From NCBI GenBank assembly GCA_014860575.1, contig JACZJK010000020.1, forward strand, positions 124,001 through 188,000: a DNA stretch of 64,000 nucleotides. Reading direction: 5' to 3'. The first letter of the stretch is position 1. Each line of letters begins with the position of its first letter. Both the position numbers and the translations under genes were made by a program. Below the pieces are notes generated by a model. It did no database searches and was not told where the DNA came from. It saw only the letters and a program-made list of their open reading frames with translations. This document shows, piece after piece, positions 1 through 9,354 of the stretch. This DNA is from Bacteroidales bacterium (GTDB taxonomy: Bacteria > Bacteroidota > Bacteroidia > Bacteroidales > JAAYJT01).

Positions 1-348
1 GATACTTTTTTGCCCTGGATTGCCGACGAATACAAGATGGGCTACACAGTTGAAGATATTAAGTGGTGCAAAAAAAATGAAAGCAATATGTGGGCTTATT
101 TTATAGAAAACGAGTTGCTATTTTCATCCGATCCTCTTGTAATTAACCGCTTTATTAACGATGGACCTTTCACCACAGCGTTTCATAATGATTCACCCGC
201 CCGGGCAGCATTATGGGTTGGATGGCAGATAGTAAAGGCCTATGCGGATAACAGCCCAGACGATGTCCACAGCAAGCTTTTATCAGCGCCTGATTCCAGG
301 GAAATTTTAAAGGCCTCAGGCTATAAACCCAGCCGCTTTGTGTTCTGA
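1..348 (+). CDS. gldB: GldB-like gliding motility lipoprotein, C-terminal part (cut by left edge)
   Basis: The frame is open from base 1 and ends with TGA at 346-348, so this is the last 115 codons of a gene starting outside the window. The stretches KMGYT, ESNMWAYFIENELL, DSPARAALWVGW and QIVKAY match the conserved C-terminal half of GldB. GldB is a Bacteroidota lipoprotein needed for gliding and for the function of the type IX secretion system. Two T9SS cargo proteins further along the window fit this. The signal peptide and lipobox would lie off the left edge and cannot be checked. Internal TTG or ATG codons are not real starts. Confidence 0.8.
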   Translation, partial: DTFLPWIADEYKMGYTVEDIKWCKKNESNMWAYFIENELLFSSDPLVINRFINDGPFTTAFHNDSPARAALWVGWQIVKAYADNSPDDVHSKLLSAPDSREILKASGYKPSRFVF

Positions 349-612
349 TCTTTAATTCTCTAAAAAGCTGGTTGCTACGAGGATTATTTCCCCATCTTGA
401 GGTTTTATTTCTATATTTACAAACTTTCAGGAGGTAAAATGATGTTTCGATGGTAATATTGGTTCGTTGTCTGGCGTTGGTTAATAACTTAAACTTCCTG
501 CAATTAGGACCTTGCATGATTATTCTGGCATGGTATTTAATGCCAATGTCATTCCATATACATATCCAGTATTAATCAAGGGGGTTTTAATAATTAACAA
601 AACAAAAGAAAA

Positions 613-1479
613 ATGAAAAAGTTCCTAATTTTATCACTAGCTGTGCTACCACTGTTTTTTAGTTGCGAAAACAAAAAACAAACGGCACACATTCAAAGCT
701 TGCAGGCTGACAGCTTGCGCCTTACTCAGTTAGCTCAGGAAAAAGAAACAGCTATCAATGCCCTTTTTCAAACACTCAATGAAATTGAAGAAAATCTTGC
801 AACAGTCAGAGCAAAGGAGTCATTGATTGCTGATCAAACCGGCGATTCACAGGAAATGAAAGCCGATGTAAAAGACCGCATCAACCAAAGTATTGCTGAA
901 ATCAACCAGTTAATGGACAAAAACAAGGAACTTGTGAACCGCCTGAATGTGCAGGTGAAAAATTCCAGCCTGAAGGTTACGGATCTCAACAAAACTGTTG
1001 AACGGATGAATGAAACTGTTGCTACCAAGGAACAGGAAATTGCTCAGCTTAAAGATAACCTGGGCAGACTGAATATAGAGATTGAAAACCTGAACGTAAG
1101 GGTTGCTGATCTTGAGACTGAAAGTACGGGAAAAACAGCAATGATTGATCAAAAGATAGTTGACATGAATAAGGTATGGTACGTTGTGGGTGAGAGAAGC
1201 GAATTGGATGATAAAGGTATCATTGACCGCCAGGGTGGCTTTATGGGAATTGGAAAGACTACTATTCCGGCTGAGAACTTCATTAAAAATGAGTTTACAG
1301 AAGCTGATATGCGTCAAATTACTGAAATTATAACCAATGCCAGCAAGGTGGAAGTTGTAACTGCACATCCTGCCGGTAGCTACGAGTTAGTAGGTGAGAA
1401 TCCTATCGAAAAGCTTGTCATCAAAGATCCGGAGCAATTCTGGAAAGCCTCAAAATATCTTGTAGTAAGCACCAGATGA
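613..1479 (+). CDS. Coiled-coil lipoprotein of unknown function
   Basis: This 288-residue protein begins with a lysine-rich n-region, a hydrophobic core and a lipobox ending FFSC (Cys18), so it should be a membrane-anchored lipoprotein. Residues about 25-190 are rich in E, K, N and L with heptad-like spacing (for example MNETVATKEQEIAQLKDN), which predicts a long coiled coil. A compact C-terminal part of about 95 residues follows, with a GIIDRQGGFMGIGKT segment. Similar small coiled-coil lipoproteins are common in Bacteroidota, but I know no function for them. It is followed by a strong terminator, so it is probably a single-gene unit. Confidence 0.75.
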   Translation: MKKFLILSLAVLPLFFSCENKKQTAHIQSLQADSLRLTQLAQEKETAINALFQTLNEIEENLATVRAKESLIADQTGDSQEMKADVKDRINQSIAEINQLMDKNKELVNRLNVQVKNSSLKVTDLNKTVERMNETVATKEQEIAQLKDNLGRLNIEIENLNVRVADLETESTGKTAMIDQKIVDMNKVWYVVGERSELDDKGIIDRQGGFMGIGKTTIPAENFIKNEFTEADMRQITEIITNASKVEVVTAHPAGSYELVGENPIEKLVIKDPEQFWKASKYLVVSTR

Positions 1480-1496
1480 GTGCGCAGATAATCTTG

Positions 1497-1526
1497 AACC
1501 CGGATCCAAACAGGTCCGGGTTTTTT
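1497..1526 (+). terminator. Rho-independent terminator after the coiled-coil lipoprotein gene
   Basis: AACCCGGA at 1497-1504 pairs perfectly with TCCGGGTT at 1515-1522 around a 10-base loop. The descending arm runs into a T tract at 1521-1526. It lies 18 bases after the TGA of the lipoprotein gene. Confidence 0.85.
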
Positions 1527-1568
1527 ATTTATGTGCAATCCGGTTATAGTAAATAATAACCAGACGAT

Positions 1569-1576
1569 TAATTTTG
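1569..1576 (+). promoter_or_regulatory. Bacteroidota -7 box (TAATTTTG) for the P-loop gene
   Basis: The octamer TAATTTTG matches the Bacteroidota -7 consensus TAnnTTTG and lies 23 bases before the ATG at 1600. No clear TTG -33 element is seen at the right distance. The box lies inside the longer open frame that begins at 1531, which argues for the ATG at 1600 as the true start. Confidence 0.55.
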
Positions 1577-1599
1577 CAGTTTTTTCAAACCTGGCCACT

Positions 1600-2148
1600 A
1601 TGCTAAAAATAAACAATTTACTGCTGGTTGGAGGCAACTCCCGCCATATTGGTAAAACTACATTGCTATGTGAGATTATCAGTGCTGCTGCATCTGTTGA
1701 ACCGGTTATCTCATTAAAAGTCACAAGCATTTATCAAAATAACGAAGGGTATCATGGCGAACATGAATTGCTCAGCGCAGGGTATTTTACGATTGATGAA
1801 GAGATGGGTAGCGGCCGACCCAAAGACACATTAAAAATGCTTGAAGCCGGGGCAACCCGATCGTTTTACATTCAGGTCAGGGATCATGCAGTAGAGGCGG
1901 CATGGAATGCATTCTTAAAGATGGTTCCGGCGGACCACTTGATTGTTTGCGAATCAAGAAGTTTACGGCGCTTTATTGAACCAGGGCTTTTCATTTATCT
2001 AAAAAGTAGCAGGGGGCAAAAGGAAAAACCTTACAGCTTATGGCTCGAAAAACTCGCTGATAAGGTACTATATGACCCTCAACCACAGGATATTTCGTCC
2101 TTGGTTTCTGAAATTTCGTTAGCGCAAAAACAATGGATTATTTCCTGA
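1600..2148 (+). CDS. Small P-loop NTPase of unknown role
   Basis: A protein of about 182 residues opens with LLLVGGNSRHIGKTTLLCEII, a Walker A motif close to the N-terminus (GGNSRHIGKTT). Stretches such as KMVPADHLIVCESRSL could hold a Walker B-like strand and base-recognition loop. The arrangement resembles MobB-type or other SIMIBI GTP/ATP-binding proteins, but the similarity is too thin to name a substrate. The start at 1600 is preferred because the upstream in-frame ATG at 1531 lies before the -7 promoter box. The gene stands between a terminator and a separate sulP promoter, so it is probably monocistronic. Confidence 0.7.
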   Translation: MLKINNLLLVGGNSRHIGKTTLLCEIISAAASVEPVISLKVTSIYQNNEGYHGEHELLSAGYFTIDEEMGSGRPKDTLKMLEAGATRSFYIQVRDHAVEAAWNAFLKMVPADHLIVCESRSLRRFIEPGLFIYLKSSRGQKEKPYSLWLEKLADKVLYDPQPQDISSLVSEISLAQKQWIIS

Positions 2149-2170
2149 TAACACATCTGGTTTATTCAAT

Positions 2171-2178
2171 TACTTTTG
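2171..2178 (+). promoter_or_regulatory. Bacteroidota -7 box (TACTTTTG) for sulP
   Basis: TACTTTTG fits TAnnTTTG and ends 24 bases before the ATG at 2203. The -33 region has no obvious TTG. Confidence 0.55.
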
Positions 2179-2202
2179 CAGCGAAATTTTTAACTCCCTG
2201 TC

Positions 2203-3951
2203 ATGCTTAAAAGTGCAAAAGCCCTTTTCAATTCCAATTCATTTCAGCATTGGTTCGCACAATCCTTCCACCCGAAAATTTTCACAACCCTGAAGGATTA
2301 TAAGCTCAGCACTTTCTTATCCGACCTGGGAGCCGGAGTAATTGTTGGCGTGGTAGCGCTCCCTTTGGCCATTGCCTTTGGTATTGCATCCGGCGTATCA
2401 CCTGAACGAGGTTTGATCACCGCCATCATTGCCGGGTTCCTCATTTCATTTCTTGGCGGAAGCAAGGTCCAGATTGGTGGCCCTACCGGAGCATTTATTG
2501 TGATTGTGTATGGCATCGTTGAACAGTTTGGTGTTGAGGGCCTGATCATTGCTACAATCATGGCCGGTGTAATGCTGGTTGCCATGGGATTATTGAAGCT
2601 CGGAACCATCATCAAATTTATGCCTTATCCAATCGTGGTTGGGTTTACCAGTGGAATTGCCGTTGTCATATTCTCTTCGCAGATCAAGGATTTCTTTGGT
2701 ATGATTGCCGAAGGCAACGTACCGGCTGGCTTTGTTGAAAAATGGATTTATTATTTTCAGAACCTCAACCAGGTAAACCTGTATGCCCTGGGAATTGCAT
2801 TGTTCACGCTGGCAGTTGCATTGCTCTGGCCTAAAATCAACAAGAAAGTTCCCGGTACCCTGATTGCTCTTGTTCTTACTACGCTTGCAGTAACGCTTTT
2901 CAATCTTCCGGTTGAAACCATTGGTAGCAGGTTTGGAGAAATACGGGCTACTATTCCGGCGCCACATATCCCTGCCATTGATTATTCCACTTTCCGGATG
3001 CTCTTTGTTCCGGCATTTACAATTGCAATGCTGGGAGCCATTGAATCGCTGCTGTCGGCCATGGTGGCTGATGGAGCTATCGGGGGACGGCACCGTTCAA
3101 ACACCGAACTTGTAGCCCAGGGAATTGCGAATATTGTTACACCGCTATTTGGTGGAATTCCTGCCACCGGCGCCATTGCCCGCACCATGACAAACATCCG
3201 CAATGGAGGGAAAACACCGGTTGCGGGTATTATTCATGCAGTTGTTTTGTTGTTGATCCTTTTATTTTTTGGCAAATGGGCCAAACTCATCCCTATGAGT
3301 TGCCTTGCCGGAATTCTTGTGATCGTAGCCTATAACATGAGCGAATGGCGCTCCTTCAAAGGATTGCTGAAGAACAACAAGAGTGAAGTTGCGGTATTGC
3401 TTACTACCTTCTTACTTACGGTGCTTATTGATCTTACCGTTGCCATACAATTTGGATTGCTGCTGGCAGTATTCCTGTTTTTACGAAGGGTGATAGAAAC
3501 CACCGATGTCGAGGTTTTAAATGAAGAAGTGGAGGATGAGCGTTCGGAAAAATTCGACGAAGGCGAAATGCTTGAGATACCAAAAGGCGTTGAAGTTTTT
3601 GAGATACGCGGGCCCTTTTTCTTCGGGATTGCCAACAAATTTGAAGAAGCTGAAAAGCAGGTTAGCAAACTGCCCAAAATAAGGATCATCCGGCTGCGGC
3701 GAGTGCCTTTTATTGATACAACCGGAATCAACAATCTCCGGAGTTTTATTCAGAAGGCTCAGAACCAGGGAATCAGGATTATTTTATCCGGTGCGAACCC
3801 AAAGGTTTATGAAACTTTGGTGAAGAACAACATTCACCACCTGGTAGGAGAGGAGCAGATTTGTGCAGATATTTTTGCTTCACTTGAGCAGGCAAAAAAA
3901 CTTAAATGTATCAAAGGGAATCCTGTCATTTCCAAAAGCACTAACCACTAA
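2203..3951 (+). CDS. SulP family inorganic anion transporter with STAS domain
   Basis: The 582-residue product has the SulP layout: a hydrophobic transport domain over residues about 35-430, then a soluble STAS domain (about 455-565). The family signature GGPTGAF is at 92-98. The conserved stretch GGRHRSNTELVAQGIAN sits in the middle, and the STAS domain carries FIDTTG (Asp505). SulP proteins move sulfate, bicarbonate or other oxyanions across the inner membrane; the ion cannot be read from sequence. No carbonic anhydrase is fused or adjacent. The gene ends only 3 bases from the convergent outer-membrane protein gene, so the two transcripts must overlap or end very close together. Confidence 0.93.
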   Translation: MLKSAKALFNSNSFQHWFAQSFHPKIFTTLKDYKLSTFLSDLGAGVIVGVVALPLAIAFGIASGVSPERGLITAIIAGFLISFLGGSKVQIGGPTGAFIVIVYGIVEQFGVEGLIIATIMAGVMLVAMGLLKLGTIIKFMPYPIVVGFTSGIAVVIFSSQIKDFFGMIAEGNVPAGFVEKWIYYFQNLNQVNLYALGIALFTLAVALLWPKINKKVPGTLIALVLTTLAVTLFNLPVETIGSRFGEIRATIPAPHIPAIDYSTFRMLFVPAFTIAMLGAIESLLSAMVADGAIGGRHRSNTELVAQGIANIVTPLFGGIPATGAIARTMTNIRNGGKTPVAGIIHAVVLLLILLFFGKWAKLIPMSCLAGILVIVAYNMSEWRSFKGLLKNNKSEVAVLLTTFLLTVLIDLTVAIQFGLLLAVFLFLRRVIETTDVEVLNEEVEDERSEKFDEGEMLEIPKGVEVFEIRGPFFFGIANKFEEAEKQVSKLPKIRIIRLRRVPFIDTTGINNLRSFIQKAQNQGIRIILSGANPKVYETLVKNNIHHLVGEEQICADIFASLEQAKKLKCIKGNPVISKSTNH

Positions 3952-3954
3952 TTG

Positions 3955-5139
3955 TCAAAACGAGTATTTCAGTGATGCGAACCACGACGATCCGGCTTCT
4001 TCAAAGATGGAATCATTTCCACCAATGAAAATCTGAGCGACAAAACCCAAATCAAGGTTGGTTACAACGGAGTAGCTTATACTGGGCATTATAAATCCAG
4101 CTTCAATATCCGGTAAAGCCATGATGGCCAGTCTGCCCTGTACAATGGTTGACAACGGATGCTGGGCGCTTAATGTGACAGCAAATTCGGAAAACATGAG
4201 GTTATCTGCCTGAAGTGGTTGCGTGATAAGCATGATTTTATCCGGTGTGCGTTTGTAACCTCCGTTATAAAGAAATTCAAGCACCACAAAAGTTCCGCTA
4301 CCAAACATGTAATCAACGCCGCTGGCAGCAACGAGGTTTCCGCGTTTAACACCTGCTCGCCGTTTGAGGTCGTAAAACCAGGTAGCTTCACCTTTGAAGC
4401 CGGCTCCGCCGATGTGGCCGGCCCAGCCGGCGCCCAAAGCAAGACGGTTGTTGTAATATCCGGCCAGGGTTTGAAAATCATAATTCCAGCGGTTGAGATT
4501 AATCATTATTGCTGCCACCATCTCTTCTTTTTTCCTGCCAGGACTTATGGCGAGTTGCGCCTTCGACATATCCCCAAAATAATGCTGCAACCTCAACGCA
4601 TCTGTTCCAGGACGTTCTGCATAATCAAAATCAAAAAATGAATAAGTGTTGAAGAGGTCGTTGGGGTTCGAAACCATGTTCACGCCCCAGTTGATGCGCT
4701 GCCGGCCAACACGCATTTGCCAGTTGCTTTGTTGCCAGTCAACATACAGGCGGTCAACCATGGAGTGGGCAATCCAGGAACCTTCATGCAGCCATGCAGA
4801 AGACATATCGAAATAGCTTGCGTCCATTTCAAGAAGATCCTTGAATATCAGGTTATTCTGAAACATTTTGCTGTAATAAACCATGTTGCGCCCTTCGGCA
4901 GCGAAATGGAGATCCTTTGTAATGTTCCATCTGAAGTTCAGGCGGTTCTGAAAAATATTCATGAATGAAGGATCAGTAAAACCTTTTCCAAATTGCAGCG
5001 CCGGCATTTCCTTCACATAACCACGAAATATTAACGGCGGATTCTCCCCCGAACCAAAAGTCTGCGCAGAAGTTATTGTAACTATAGCGAAAAACGCAAG
5101 CAAAACTGCTGTATTTTTTATGACTACTGTATTCTCCAT
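3955..5139 (-). CDS. Outer-membrane beta-barrel protein, last gene of the LolA-like/ABC operon
   Basis: About 394 residues. From the ATG at 5139 there is a signal peptide (NTAVLLAFFAIVTITSAQ), followed by alternating aromatic and polar strands ending in SLKYSF, a C-terminal aromatic residue typical of barrels. Motifs such as RLYVDWQQSNWQMRVGRQR and INWGVNMVSNPNDLFNTY recall the alginate-export/DUF1302-like porin group, where a conserved GRQ..WG segment lines the barrel. Upstream in-frame ATGs exist at 5172 and 5148, but the later start gives a more compact signal peptide. It follows the ABC ATPase gene on the same strand and is inferred to be the outer-membrane end of the same transport route. 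Confidence 0.75.
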   Translation of the reverse strand: MENTVVIKNTAVLLAFFAIVTITSAQTFGSGENPPLIFRGYVKEMPALQFGKGFTDPSFMNIFQNRLNFRWNITKDLHFAAEGRNMVYYSKMFQNNLIFKDLLEMDASYFDMSSAWLHEGSWIAHSMVDRLYVDWQQSNWQMRVGRQRINWGVNMVSNPNDLFNTYSFFDFDYAERPGTDALRLQHYFGDMSKAQLAISPGRKKEEMVAAIMINLNRWNYDFQTLAGYYNNRLALGAGWAGHIGGAGFKGEATWFYDLKRRAGVKRGNLVAASGVDYMFGSGTFVVLEFLYNGGYKRTPDKIMLITQPLQADNLMFSEFAVTLSAQHPLSTIVQGRLAIMALPDIEAGFIMPSISYSVVTNLDLGFVAQIFIGGNDSIFEEAGSSWFASLKYSF

Positions 5140-5274
5140 AATTCTCATCTGAATAATATCATTTCTTATCATACTTCAGAAGTACAGTGTAAGAAGTGAT
5201 CTCTTAGTCTCCCCACCTCTCCCTTTCTCCCTTTCTCCTTCTCCTCCGCCTTCTCCTCATCCTCAACCTTTCCT

Positions 5275-5964
5275 CTATCTCTCAAAATACTCATCCCGTG
5301 CCACGGCGCCATCCACCAGCGTTATCACCCTTCGTGCGCGATCAATCACACGTTGGTCGTGGGTGGAGAAAATGAGTGTTACTTTTTCTTCTTTGTTGAG
5401 TCTGGCCATGATATCGAGCAAGTTGAATGCCGATTCGGTATCCAGGTTGGCCGTAGGTTCATCGGCGAGGATAAATTTTGGCTTCGAAGCCAACGCCCTT
5501 GCAACCGCCACACGTTGTTGCTGCCCGCCCGAAAGTTTCGTGGGTCTCACATTCATCTTGTCTTCAAGCCCGACTTGTTTGAGCAGTTCAGTAGCCCTGG
5601 CTTCCATCTCAGCGGCGTTGGTTTTTTGCAGCAACATGATGAAAGAGACATTCTCCTTTGCGGTGAGAACCGGCAGCAGATTGTATGATTGAAACACAAA
5701 ACCAATATTGTGCAGCCTGAAGTCAATAAGTTTTGAATCGGAAAGCGCCGTGATGTCTGTATCATTGATAACGATTTTGCCCTCGGTTGGCTTATCGAGT
5801 CCGCCAATCATATTAAGGAAGGTTGTTTTACCGCTGCCTGATGGGCCTACCACTGCCGTGAATTCGCCTTTCTCAAAAGCCAGGTCAACTTTGTTCAATG
5901 CTCTTACGGGCAAGGATTTATCGTTGTAGATTTTTGTTAGCTGCTCAGTTTGTATGATTTTCAT
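5275..5964 (-). CDS. LolD/MacB-type ABC transporter ATP-binding protein
   Basis: This 229-residue ATPase has all the expected motifs: Walker A GPSGSGKTT (40-48), signature LSGGQQQRVAVARAL starting at 144, Walker B FILADEPTANLD from 164, and the H-loop FSTHDQ around 202. Size and motifs put it in the LolD/MacB/FtsE group, which works with FtsX-fold permeases rather than importers. It lies 25 bases after the second permease gene (5990-7213) and just ahead of the barrel gene. It is expected to power both permeases of the operon as a mechanotransmission-type machine in the inner membrane. Confidence 0.93.
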   Translation of the reverse strand: MKIIQTEQLTKIYNDKSLPVRALNKVDLAFEKGEFTAVVGPSGSGKTTFLNMIGGLDKPTEGKIVINDTDITALSDSKLIDFRLHNIGFVFQSYNLLPVLTAKENVSFIMLLQKTNAAEMEARATELLKQVGLEDKMNVRPTKLSGGQQQRVAVARALASKPKFILADEPTANLDTESAFNLLDIMARLNKEEKVTLIFSTHDQRVIDRARRVITLVDGAVARDEYFER

Positions 5965-5989
5965 GATCGTATAATTTTCTGATTGGATC

Positions 5990-7213
5990 TTATTCTTTTC
6001 TTATTGCTTCAGCGGGTTTCAGCCGTAATGCTTTCATAGCGGGGTAAATGGAAGTCAAAAATGCCGTGATGATCACCAACATTGTGAGCATCAGGAAAAA
6101 ATCTGCATTGAGGGATGGGTAAATCTTTGATGGAAACCCGAAACTATGGAGTGAGTCGCCTCCAACCTTTGCCAGATTGATTCCTGTACGGCCAAAGAAT
6201 TGCGTTGTTAAGAACCCAAACAACATGCCTCCCATAGCTCCCAGAAATGTAAGGAATGATGTTTCAAACATGATCATCCCAAATACTTTTTTGCGGTTCA
6301 TACCTACAGCCATGAGCATGCCCAGTTCATGAACGCGTTCGAAAACAGACATCAGCATTGTGTTCACCAAACCAAAAGCAAGGGCAAAAAGTATGATCGC
6401 CAAAATGATCATCAACATGGACTCGGACATTTCCTGCATATAACTGAGTTCAGGGGAAATCTCTGCCCAGGTGCGTACACTTAATCCGGGGAATCGTTGA
6501 CTGTAACTTTCGCTGAGGCCATTTACCGTTTCAAGGTCATGCGCAACAATTGCCAGTTCGTTGATGGTTTCATCATGCCCTATATAGCCTATGATGTCAG
6601 TTTGCAATACGTATATATTGCGTTCGTCCAACATAGTGTTGGCACTTTGAAAAATTCCTGCCACCCTGAATGATGCCGAAACCAGTTCTCCATCCTTGTT
6701 CTGAAACGTCAGCACCAGCCGTGAACGAATCTGCAATTTAGTTTTCTCAGCCAATTTTTTCCCGATAAGTACCGGATTCCTTCCGCTTTCAACGAAGTAA
6801 GTTCCTTCAAAAATATTTCGATCCAGTCCGGTTGTGTTGGCTTCGGCCAGCGGATCAATACCAATGATATTAATTCCACGTGTGAGTGTAGCGGTGGCAA
6901 GCATTCCGTTTACGATAGTGCGACCCGAAAAAGTTTTTATTTCAGGATCGGACGAAACGGCTGCCATTAGGGATTCCGATTCAGCGATACCATACTTCAC
7001 GTTATTGTCTTTCAGGAATTCGGGATTGTGTATTTGCAGATGGGAAACATGTTGCTCAATACTGGTTTTGAAGCGCTGATCAAGCAGTCCGAACATAAGC
7101 GCGCTTACGCTAACGCCTGCCCACAGCCCCAAAGTAATCGCAATGATCATCACCATGCTTCGCTTGGGATTGCGCCAGATATTGCGCCATGATATTTTCA
7201 GCAATGTTTTCAT
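5990..7213 (-). CDS. LolC/E-like (FtsX/MacB fold) ABC permease, second of two
   Basis: About 407 residues. It starts MKTLLKISWRNIWRNPKRS, an amphipathic N-terminus typical of this family, then one transmembrane helix, a periplasmic MacB_PCD-like domain (about 45-265), and three transmembrane helices in the FtsX domain (from about MLMIILAIILFALAFGL onward). It ends KALRLKPAEAIRKE, the usual C-terminus. A second in-frame ATG lies 18 bases upstream (7231). It is similar in layout, though not identical, to the permease at 7271-8497, so the pair could act as a heterodimer like LolC with LolE. Confidence 0.88.
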   Translation of the reverse strand: MKTLLKISWRNIWRNPKRSMVMIIAITLGLWAGVSVSALMFGLLDQRFKTSIEQHVSHLQIHNPEFLKDNNVKYGIAESESLMAAVSSDPEIKTFSGRTIVNGMLATATLTRGINIIGIDPLAEANTTGLDRNIFEGTYFVESGRNPVLIGKKLAEKTKLQIRSRLVLTFQNKDGELVSASFRVAGIFQSANTMLDERNIYVLQTDIIGYIGHDETINELAIVAHDLETVNGLSESYSQRFPGLSVRTWAEISPELSYMQEMSESMLMIILAIILFALAFGLVNTMLMSVFERVHELGMLMAVGMNRKKVFGMIMFETSFLTFLGAMGGMLFGFLTTQFFGRTGINLAKVGGDSLHSFGFPSKIYPSLNADFFLMLTMLVIITAFLTSIYPAMKALRLKPAEAIRKE

Positions 7214-7270
7214 TTTTTGTTTTATTTCCACGTTCGTATGCAGAATAAACCAGTGGCCTGGGATTTTTAA

Positions 7271-8497
7271 TTATTGTTGTTTCACTTCCACGATATTGAT
7301 CTTATACACCCGGTATATTGGGTACAATCCTACCAGGAATGCGAATGTCAGAACAATCATGGCCTGGTTCAGAAAAATATTCGGGTCAGAAGAAAAAGGC
7401 ATCAAGGGTTCAAAACCATAATCCAGCATGGATTCAGCCATTTCGCCTTTCAACTTAATGGGGTTGAAATGGAAATAAGCCACAATTGGAATTGCAGCGA
7501 TAATTCCCGCCAGCACACCGGTAAAAGAGATAAAAATTGATTCGAGAAAACATACCAGCGCCAGCCGCGACCGTTTCATGCCCAATGAAATAAGCATTGC
7601 AAACTCGCGCTGCCGCTCAATCATCATGGTAAGTATGGTTCCGAACAAGCCAAAGGTAATAACGATGTATAAGATCATCATCATGACTTTTGAGCCTGCT
7701 GTGTCGAATTCCATGAGCGCCAGCAGGTCTTTCAGCATTTGTTGCCACGTAAGCACGCTATACCATTCTGTGTCAATATTCTCACGAAGTTCAGCGGCAA
7801 GCTGTTCACTGGATCTTGGGTTCACCGGCATGATAATGAGAGAAGTAAGCCTGTTTTCGGCCATATAAAACCAGCGGGCGGTTTCAATGGTCATATAGAT
7901 GGCGTTGTTATTCATTTCAGGGATTTTCATATCAACCAGACCTTTGATCCTGTATTTTCCAGCAGCTGTTGAACCCTGGAAGCCCTGGCCAAGAAGAACG
8001 AGTGTGTCGCCCACGTTCACCGCCAGGATTCCTGCAAGGCCTTCGGCCAGCAAAATATCACCATCATCACGGTTCAGAAATTCACCTGAAACTAAGTTGT
8101 CAGTAAGATCGTTAAGCCTGATCTCAAGTTCTGGATCAATTCCCATCACCATTGTTCCACGTGTCTGGGTTTCGGTGGCCGCCAGGGCAAAGTTCTGAAT
8201 GCGGGGCACGGTGTAAGCAATATCGCTGCTGTATTCGTTAATTAAGTCTGTAAGCTGTTCGTCGAACAACAGACTGTTATCAATTGAAGGTTCTTCTTCA
8301 TACATTACATCCTGGATCTGGATATAACCGGTACTGTACTTCACCATGCTGTCAATCATGCGTTCGTACGATCCTCTTTCCATGGAATCGAAAACGATGG
8401 CAAGCAGCACCGCGAACAGCACTGAGCTTATAGTGATCATGGAACGCTTGCGGTTCCGCCATAAATTGCGCCAGGCCAGGATGAAGAGAAGTTTCAT
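7271..8497 (-). CDS. LolC/E-like (FtsX/MacB fold) ABC permease, first of two
   Basis: The 408-residue protein begins MKLLFILAWRNLWRNRKRS, has one N-terminal transmembrane segment, and a periplasmic domain with the family stretch GTMVMGIDPELE. Three C-terminal transmembrane segments follow (for example MMMILYIVITFGLFGTILTM). RQREFAMLISLGMKRSRL is the cytoplasmic coupling segment before the second helix. It lies between the LolA-like gene upstream and the second permease downstream on the minus strand with short gaps, as in an operon. The likely role is extraction of a lipid or lipoprotein from the inner membrane for handover to the LolA-like carrier. Confidence 0.88.
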   Translation of the reverse strand: MKLLFILAWRNLWRNRKRSMITISSVLFAVLLAIVFDSMERGSYERMIDSMVKYSTGYIQIQDVMYEEEPSIDNSLLFDEQLTDLINEYSSDIAYTVPRIQNFALAATETQTRGTMVMGIDPELEIRLNDLTDNLVSGEFLNRDDGDILLAEGLAGILAVNVGDTLVLLGQGFQGSTAAGKYRIKGLVDMKIPEMNNNAIYMTIETARWFYMAENRLTSLIIMPVNPRSSEQLAAELRENIDTEWYSVLTWQQMLKDLLALMEFDTAGSKVMMMILYIVITFGLFGTILTMMIERQREFAMLISLGMKRSRLALVCFLESIFISFTGVLAGIIAAIPIVAYFHFNPIKLKGEMAESMLDYGFEPLMPFSSDPNIFLNQAMIVLTFAFLVGLYPIYRVYKINIVEVKQQ

Positions 8498-8521
8498 GGT
8501 AAAAAGATTTTATTGATGCAA

Positions 8522-9283
8522 TTACCTGACGTTTGTAAGGTTTTGAAGCGTAAAAAAGTTTTGAGAAAGATCAATCTGATAATCAGCTTTTGTGGTTGTA
8601 AGAATGGTTTTGTGGCCGGGTTTGCTTGCCGGAATGATTTCAAGAACCGCCGGTACATCCCTGCCGCCCATGGTTTTTATGTCCTTGAAATTGATGGTGC
8701 TGGCCAGTTCGCCAAATTCATCAAAATTCTCAACCTTCACCGGCAGCATGTATTTTTTTGAGATCCAATAAACCACTTTGTCATACACAATAGGAGCATC
8801 GGGTTTCGGGATCATCTCAATCACATAGCATTCATGCCCGTCCATAGTTTCTGTCCGGAGCAAGGTGTGGGTGTAATCGTCAATGGTAGAAACCCCGCGT
8901 ACAAGGTCGTCGTTGGTCAGATCCGAACCCATCCAGGATTGCGACATCATGGAAGGCGGCATTTTTACCGTGCGGTCAATGCCGGGCACGTAGTTCCAGA
9001 TTTCATTGGCTCTTTTCAGGAAAGCGGTGCCCTGGTCGCGGGCTGGCGCTGTAATGAGGATAAGTGCATAATCTTCGCCGAGGCTCCATGATTTCATTGA
9101 GATTTCGCGGGTAAAGCGTGGCCTCACCGAAGTCATTGTCATTTCAGCGTAGGAAGCTTCGCCCCGCATTTTATCTTCCATCTGGCGGATAATTTCTCGG
9201 GGATCTTGTGCTTTCAGGGTCAGGAAAGGTAGAATGATGATCGACAACAAAAAGACGGTTCTTACTATTTTGAGGATTTTCAT
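8522..9283 (-). CDS. LolA-like outer-membrane lipoprotein-sorting protein (periplasmic carrier)
   Basis: About 253 residues from the ATG at 9283: a signal peptide (VRTVFLLSIIILPFLTLKAQ) and then a LolA/LolB-fold domain. DPREIIRQMEDKMRGEASYAE at the N-terminus, EIWNYVPGIDRTVKMPPSMM and SWMGSDLTNDDLVRG in the middle match the outer-membrane lipoprotein-sorting family (PF17131-like), which folds as an open half-barrel that holds acyl chains. An open frame extends to 9385, but the promoter lies inside that extension, so 9283 is the start. It is the first gene of a five-gene unit with two permeases, an ATPase and an outer-membrane barrel. Confidence 0.85.
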   Translation of the reverse strand: MKILKIVRTVFLLSIIILPFLTLKAQDPREIIRQMEDKMRGEASYAEMTMTSVRPRFTREISMKSWSLGEDYALILITAPARDQGTAFLKRANEIWNYVPGIDRTVKMPPSMMSQSWMGSDLTNDDLVRGVSTIDDYTHTLLRTETMDGHECYVIEMIPKPDAPIVYDKVVYWISKKYMLPVKVENFDEFGELASTINFKDIKTMGGRDVPAVLEIIPASKPGHKTILTTTKADYQIDLSQNFFTLQNLTNVR

Positions 9284-9354
9284 AGTACAAGATATTATTT
9301 TCAACTTGCTCCGGTTCAAAAGCCTGGATGCAAAATTGATTGATTCTAGCAGGA

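Noticed and set aside
1600-2148. Assigning the P-loop protein as MobB
   Set aside because: Only the Walker A position fits; no molybdenum cofactor genes are near and no MobB-specific motif was found.
4219-4641. 140-codon frame opposite the outer-membrane protein gene
   Set aside because: It is an antisense shadow of the barrel gene with no protein-like features of its own.
5275-9283. Calling the ABC operon canonical LolCDE-LolA
   Set aside because: Housekeeping lol genes do not come with a porin-like barrel, and the carrier belongs to the outer-membrane lipoprotein-sorting subgroup rather than LolA itself.
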